Notes under the pieces: generated by a model | What the model was told of the DNA's origin: nothing | Seen by the model: the letters and a program-made list of their open reading frames with translations, nothing else | Database searches by the model: none | Part shown: one piece after another, positions 48,674 to 50,048 of the stretch | Numbering within the stretch: the first letter of the stretch is position 1 | How the letters are laid out: each line of letters begins with the position of its first letter | DNA from: an uncultured Bacteroidales bacterium | Lineage (GTDB): Bacteria; Bacteroidota; Bacteroidia; Bacteroidales; Bacteroidaceae | Direction: 5' to 3' | DNA length: 50,048 bases | Assembly (NCBI GenBank): GCA_902763865.1 | Contig: CACWTR010000015.1 | Span: forward strand, 1-50,048 | Made by a program: the position numbers and the translations under genes

Positions 48674-49944
48674 CATTCGTTGCCGACCCAGAATTCGTAG
48701 GGGAAGTCCTCCAACTCGGCCTTTGATGGCTCTGGATTGTCTTCTGTGGGCATCGGTATCTGATAGTGCTCCGTCGGGGCACCCATCACGATCAGATAGA
48801 GGTGTTTCAGCGTCTTACCCTCTGGCACCTCGAAACGCTCTGCATCGATGTCGCTGTATATCTCCTCGCCGTCGGTGGTGATACCCGTGAGAGCATGGAG
48901 ATTGCTCACGCCCCTGACGGCAATCCGGATAGGTCTCTGGATATCCACCAGACTGTCGAGGAGGATGGCGTTGAAACCGTATTCCTCTGGGAACTGCTTC
49001 GGACGGTATCCGCTGCCCACCTTCATCGATTGTTTCCCCGTGCCATGCACCTCCGTATTAAAGGTGCAGGCATACTTGCGGGTCTCCTTACGGGCATGTT
49101 TGAAGTCGAAGTTCACCAGGTGCTGGTAGCCGCGCAGCATCTCACGGTTGAACTCGTCCTGCGAGAGTCCGTAGAGCCGCTTGTAGGTCATGACGGGGTC
49201 CTCGCCTATCCTGCCTTGACGGTAAAGCTCTGCGATTGACTTTCTTCCGTGCAGGTCGCTCCACCATTGGATGACGAAGGGCGAGTGATAGATATTGTCG
49301 GGATGGAGATAGGCCTTGTGGGTGAGCTGCTTAAAGGCCTCGAAGTGGTAGTTCTCATCCGTCAGCCAGTCGGGGTTCACCTGCCAGAGCATCCACTGCG
49401 AGGTCATCTCGTAGAAACCGCTGCCGCCCCAGGCGTCGCCCACCGAGTCGGCAAGTATCTGGAGCTGGAAGGAGTGACCGAGTTCGTGGGCCATGCAGTT
49501 CATCTTCTGGTCCTGTATGCGGTTGGGGGCCACCCAGAGCGCACCGATGAAGTTGTCGTAGGTGCCACCATAGGCCGTACCCTCGAGCGAGTACATCACC
49601 ATCACCATCATCTTATACTGGTCGCATTTCGATCCTGGTAGCGAGAACTGAAGGGTGTCGCGGAAGAAGGTGTAGAACGACTGCACCCTGTCGCGCAGGT
49701 TCGCGAGGTTGAAGCCCATCGGTTTGCCTTCGAGCATGGGCGGATTGCTGGTATCAGGCCCGAAGCCGCGCTCCCACATCAGGATGAGGTCATCGGTCTC
49801 TATCGAGTGCTTCAGACTCCACTGCGAGGTGTCGGCCTGCAGATTCATCTTCCGCAGGTCCTCCGGGATATAGATCTTCTTGTTCTGTGCCTGCAGGCTC
49901 AAGCTCACCAAAGCGCCAGCCAGTAGTAATGCTGCTCTTTTCAT
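48673..49944 (-). CDS. Secreted DUF6055 zincin-like metallopeptidase
   Basis: A 423-residue exported protein (signal peptide about residues 1-20, LSLQAQ). A zinc-binding HELGH motif at residues 153-157 (CMAHELGHSFQLQILAD) marks a zincin fold; YGGTYDNFIGALWVAPNRIQ precedes it and GSGFYEMTSQWMLWQ follows, as in the DUF6055 family of Bacteroidetes. Peptidase activity is likely but not proven. The last 170 residues form a beta-rich C-terminal part. It is 12 bp downstream of the partial gene at the right edge and probably co-transcribed with it. Confidence 0.82.
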   Translation of the reverse strand: MKRAALLLAGALVSLSLQAQNKKIYIPEDLRKMNLQADTSQWSLKHSIETDDLILMWERGFGPDTSNPPMLEGKPMGFNLANLRDRVQSFYTFFRDTLQFSLPGSKCDQYKMMVMVMYSLEGTAYGGTYDNFIGALWVAPNRIQDQKMNCMAHELGHSFQLQILADSVGDAWGGSGFYEMTSQWMLWQVNPDWLTDENYHFEAFKQLTHKAYLHPDNIYHSPFVIQWWSDLHGRKSIAELYRQGRIGEDPVMTYKRLYGLSQDEFNREMLRGYQHLVNFDFKHARKETRKYACTFNTEVHGTGKQSMKVGSGYRPKQFPEEYGFNAILLDSLVDIQRPIRIAVRGVSNLHALTGITTDGEEIYSDIDAERFEVPEGKTLKHLYLIVMGAPTEHYQIPMPTEDNPEPSKAELEDFPYEFWVGNE

Positions 49945-49956
49945 ATCGATATCAAA

Positions 49957-50048
49957 TTAAAGTCCCATACTTTTTTGGAAGGCCAGTTGTGACGCATCAG
50001 GGTTTTCCACACAACGGATCATCCAGTTGGCCTTATCAATGCACAGTC
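49957..50048 (-). CDS. 3' end of a gene cut by the right edge
   Basis: An open frame on the minus strand enters from the right edge and ends at a TAA (49957-49959). The visible 29 residues end NPDASQLAFQKSMGL and look protein-like. Too short to identify. The stop lies 12 bp before the DUF6055 start codon, which suggests an operon. Confidence 0.5.
   Translation of the reverse strand, partial: LCIDKANWMIRCVENPDASQLAFQKSMGL

Noticed and set aside
1-50048. tRNA, rRNA or insertion sequence genes
   Set aside because: No cloverleaf with a conserved T-loop, no rRNA sequence and no transposase-like protein were seen.

Overview
The window looks like a chromosomal segment from a member of the Bacteroidales, most likely Prevotellaceae, of moderately high GC. 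Evidence: Bacteroidetes-type promoters (TTTG, about 20 bp, TAnnTTTG) precede many genes; MurF and alanine racemase are one fused protein; phosphofructokinase is the pyrophosphate type (GGDD motif); and there are several families typical of the phylum (DUF4494, DUF4301, DUF4836, DUF4923, DUF6055, GSCFA, HU-CCDC81/SPOR). No rRNA, tRNA, prophage, insertion sequence or CRISPR-cas locus was seen. Almost all sequence is coding and most genes form tight operons.

Layout. 1-7.6 kb: end of an unrecognised gene, then a leftward cluster read folP, cdaA (c-di-AMP synthase), pta, ackA, GH106 rhamnosidase. 7.8-11.8 kb: rightward operon of an OmpA-family outer-membrane protein and a substrate-binding lipoprotein/permease/ATPase importer of the iron or cobalamin type. 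11.9-19.7 kb: leftward genes for a YggS PLP protein, DUF4494, YgiQ radical SAM protein, a small unknown, a large secreted golvesin/FN3 protein, a PlsC-like acyltransferase and a small unknown. 19.9-22.5 kb: pfp and a membrane-anchored GH25 lysozyme. 22.4-26.9 kb leftward: secreted beta-helix protein, murF-alr and a GSCFA protein. 27.5-32 kb rightward: DMP19 protein, smpB, DUF4301, a 3'-5' exonuclease and an RlmI-like methyltransferase. 32-39.6 kb rightward: nucleoside transporter, rsmE, DUF4836, an atypical ABC ATPase with an FtsX-like permease, and a three-domain kinase/RapZ-C/nucleotidyltransferase fusion. 39.9-43 kb: OmpH-like lipoprotein, HU-CCDC81/SPOR membrane protein, zinc-ribbon FHA protein and a HAD phosphatase; then DUF4923 on the other strand. 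43.8-48.3 kb: TPR/AraC membrane regulator, a tiny gene and a secreted Ig-like repeat protein. 48.5-50 kb: a candidate small RNA facing a DUF6055 metallopeptidase and a cut-off gene.

Most unusual content. (1) Four intergenic arrays (about 11.8, 13.4, 27.1 and 39.7 kb) share an exact 22-bp period and an 8-bp near-palindromic core (CTC-RY-GAG), with a 14-bp linker that is uniform within an array and partly shared between arrays. One array exactly fills the gap between two convergent genes and supplies both stop codons. I do not recognise this family. (2) A strong promoter at 48476-48507 drives no protein but is followed at once by a GAAA-tetraloop hairpin, a rod-like fold and a U-tract: a candidate structured RNA of about 160 nt. 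(3) One protein joins an AmgK-like sugar kinase, a RapZ C-terminal domain and a MurU-like nucleotidyltransferase. (4) An apparently leaderless start precedes the HU-CCDC81/SPOR gene. (5) An ABC ATPase has lost the usual signature and H-loop residues.

Functionally the region is mainly housekeeping: cell-wall synthesis and recycling (murF-alr, the fusion, GH25, SPOR protein), central carbon metabolism (ackA-pta, pfp), RNA modification and ribosome rescue (rlmI-like, rsmE, smpB), nutrient uptake, and secreted or surface proteins for glycans.
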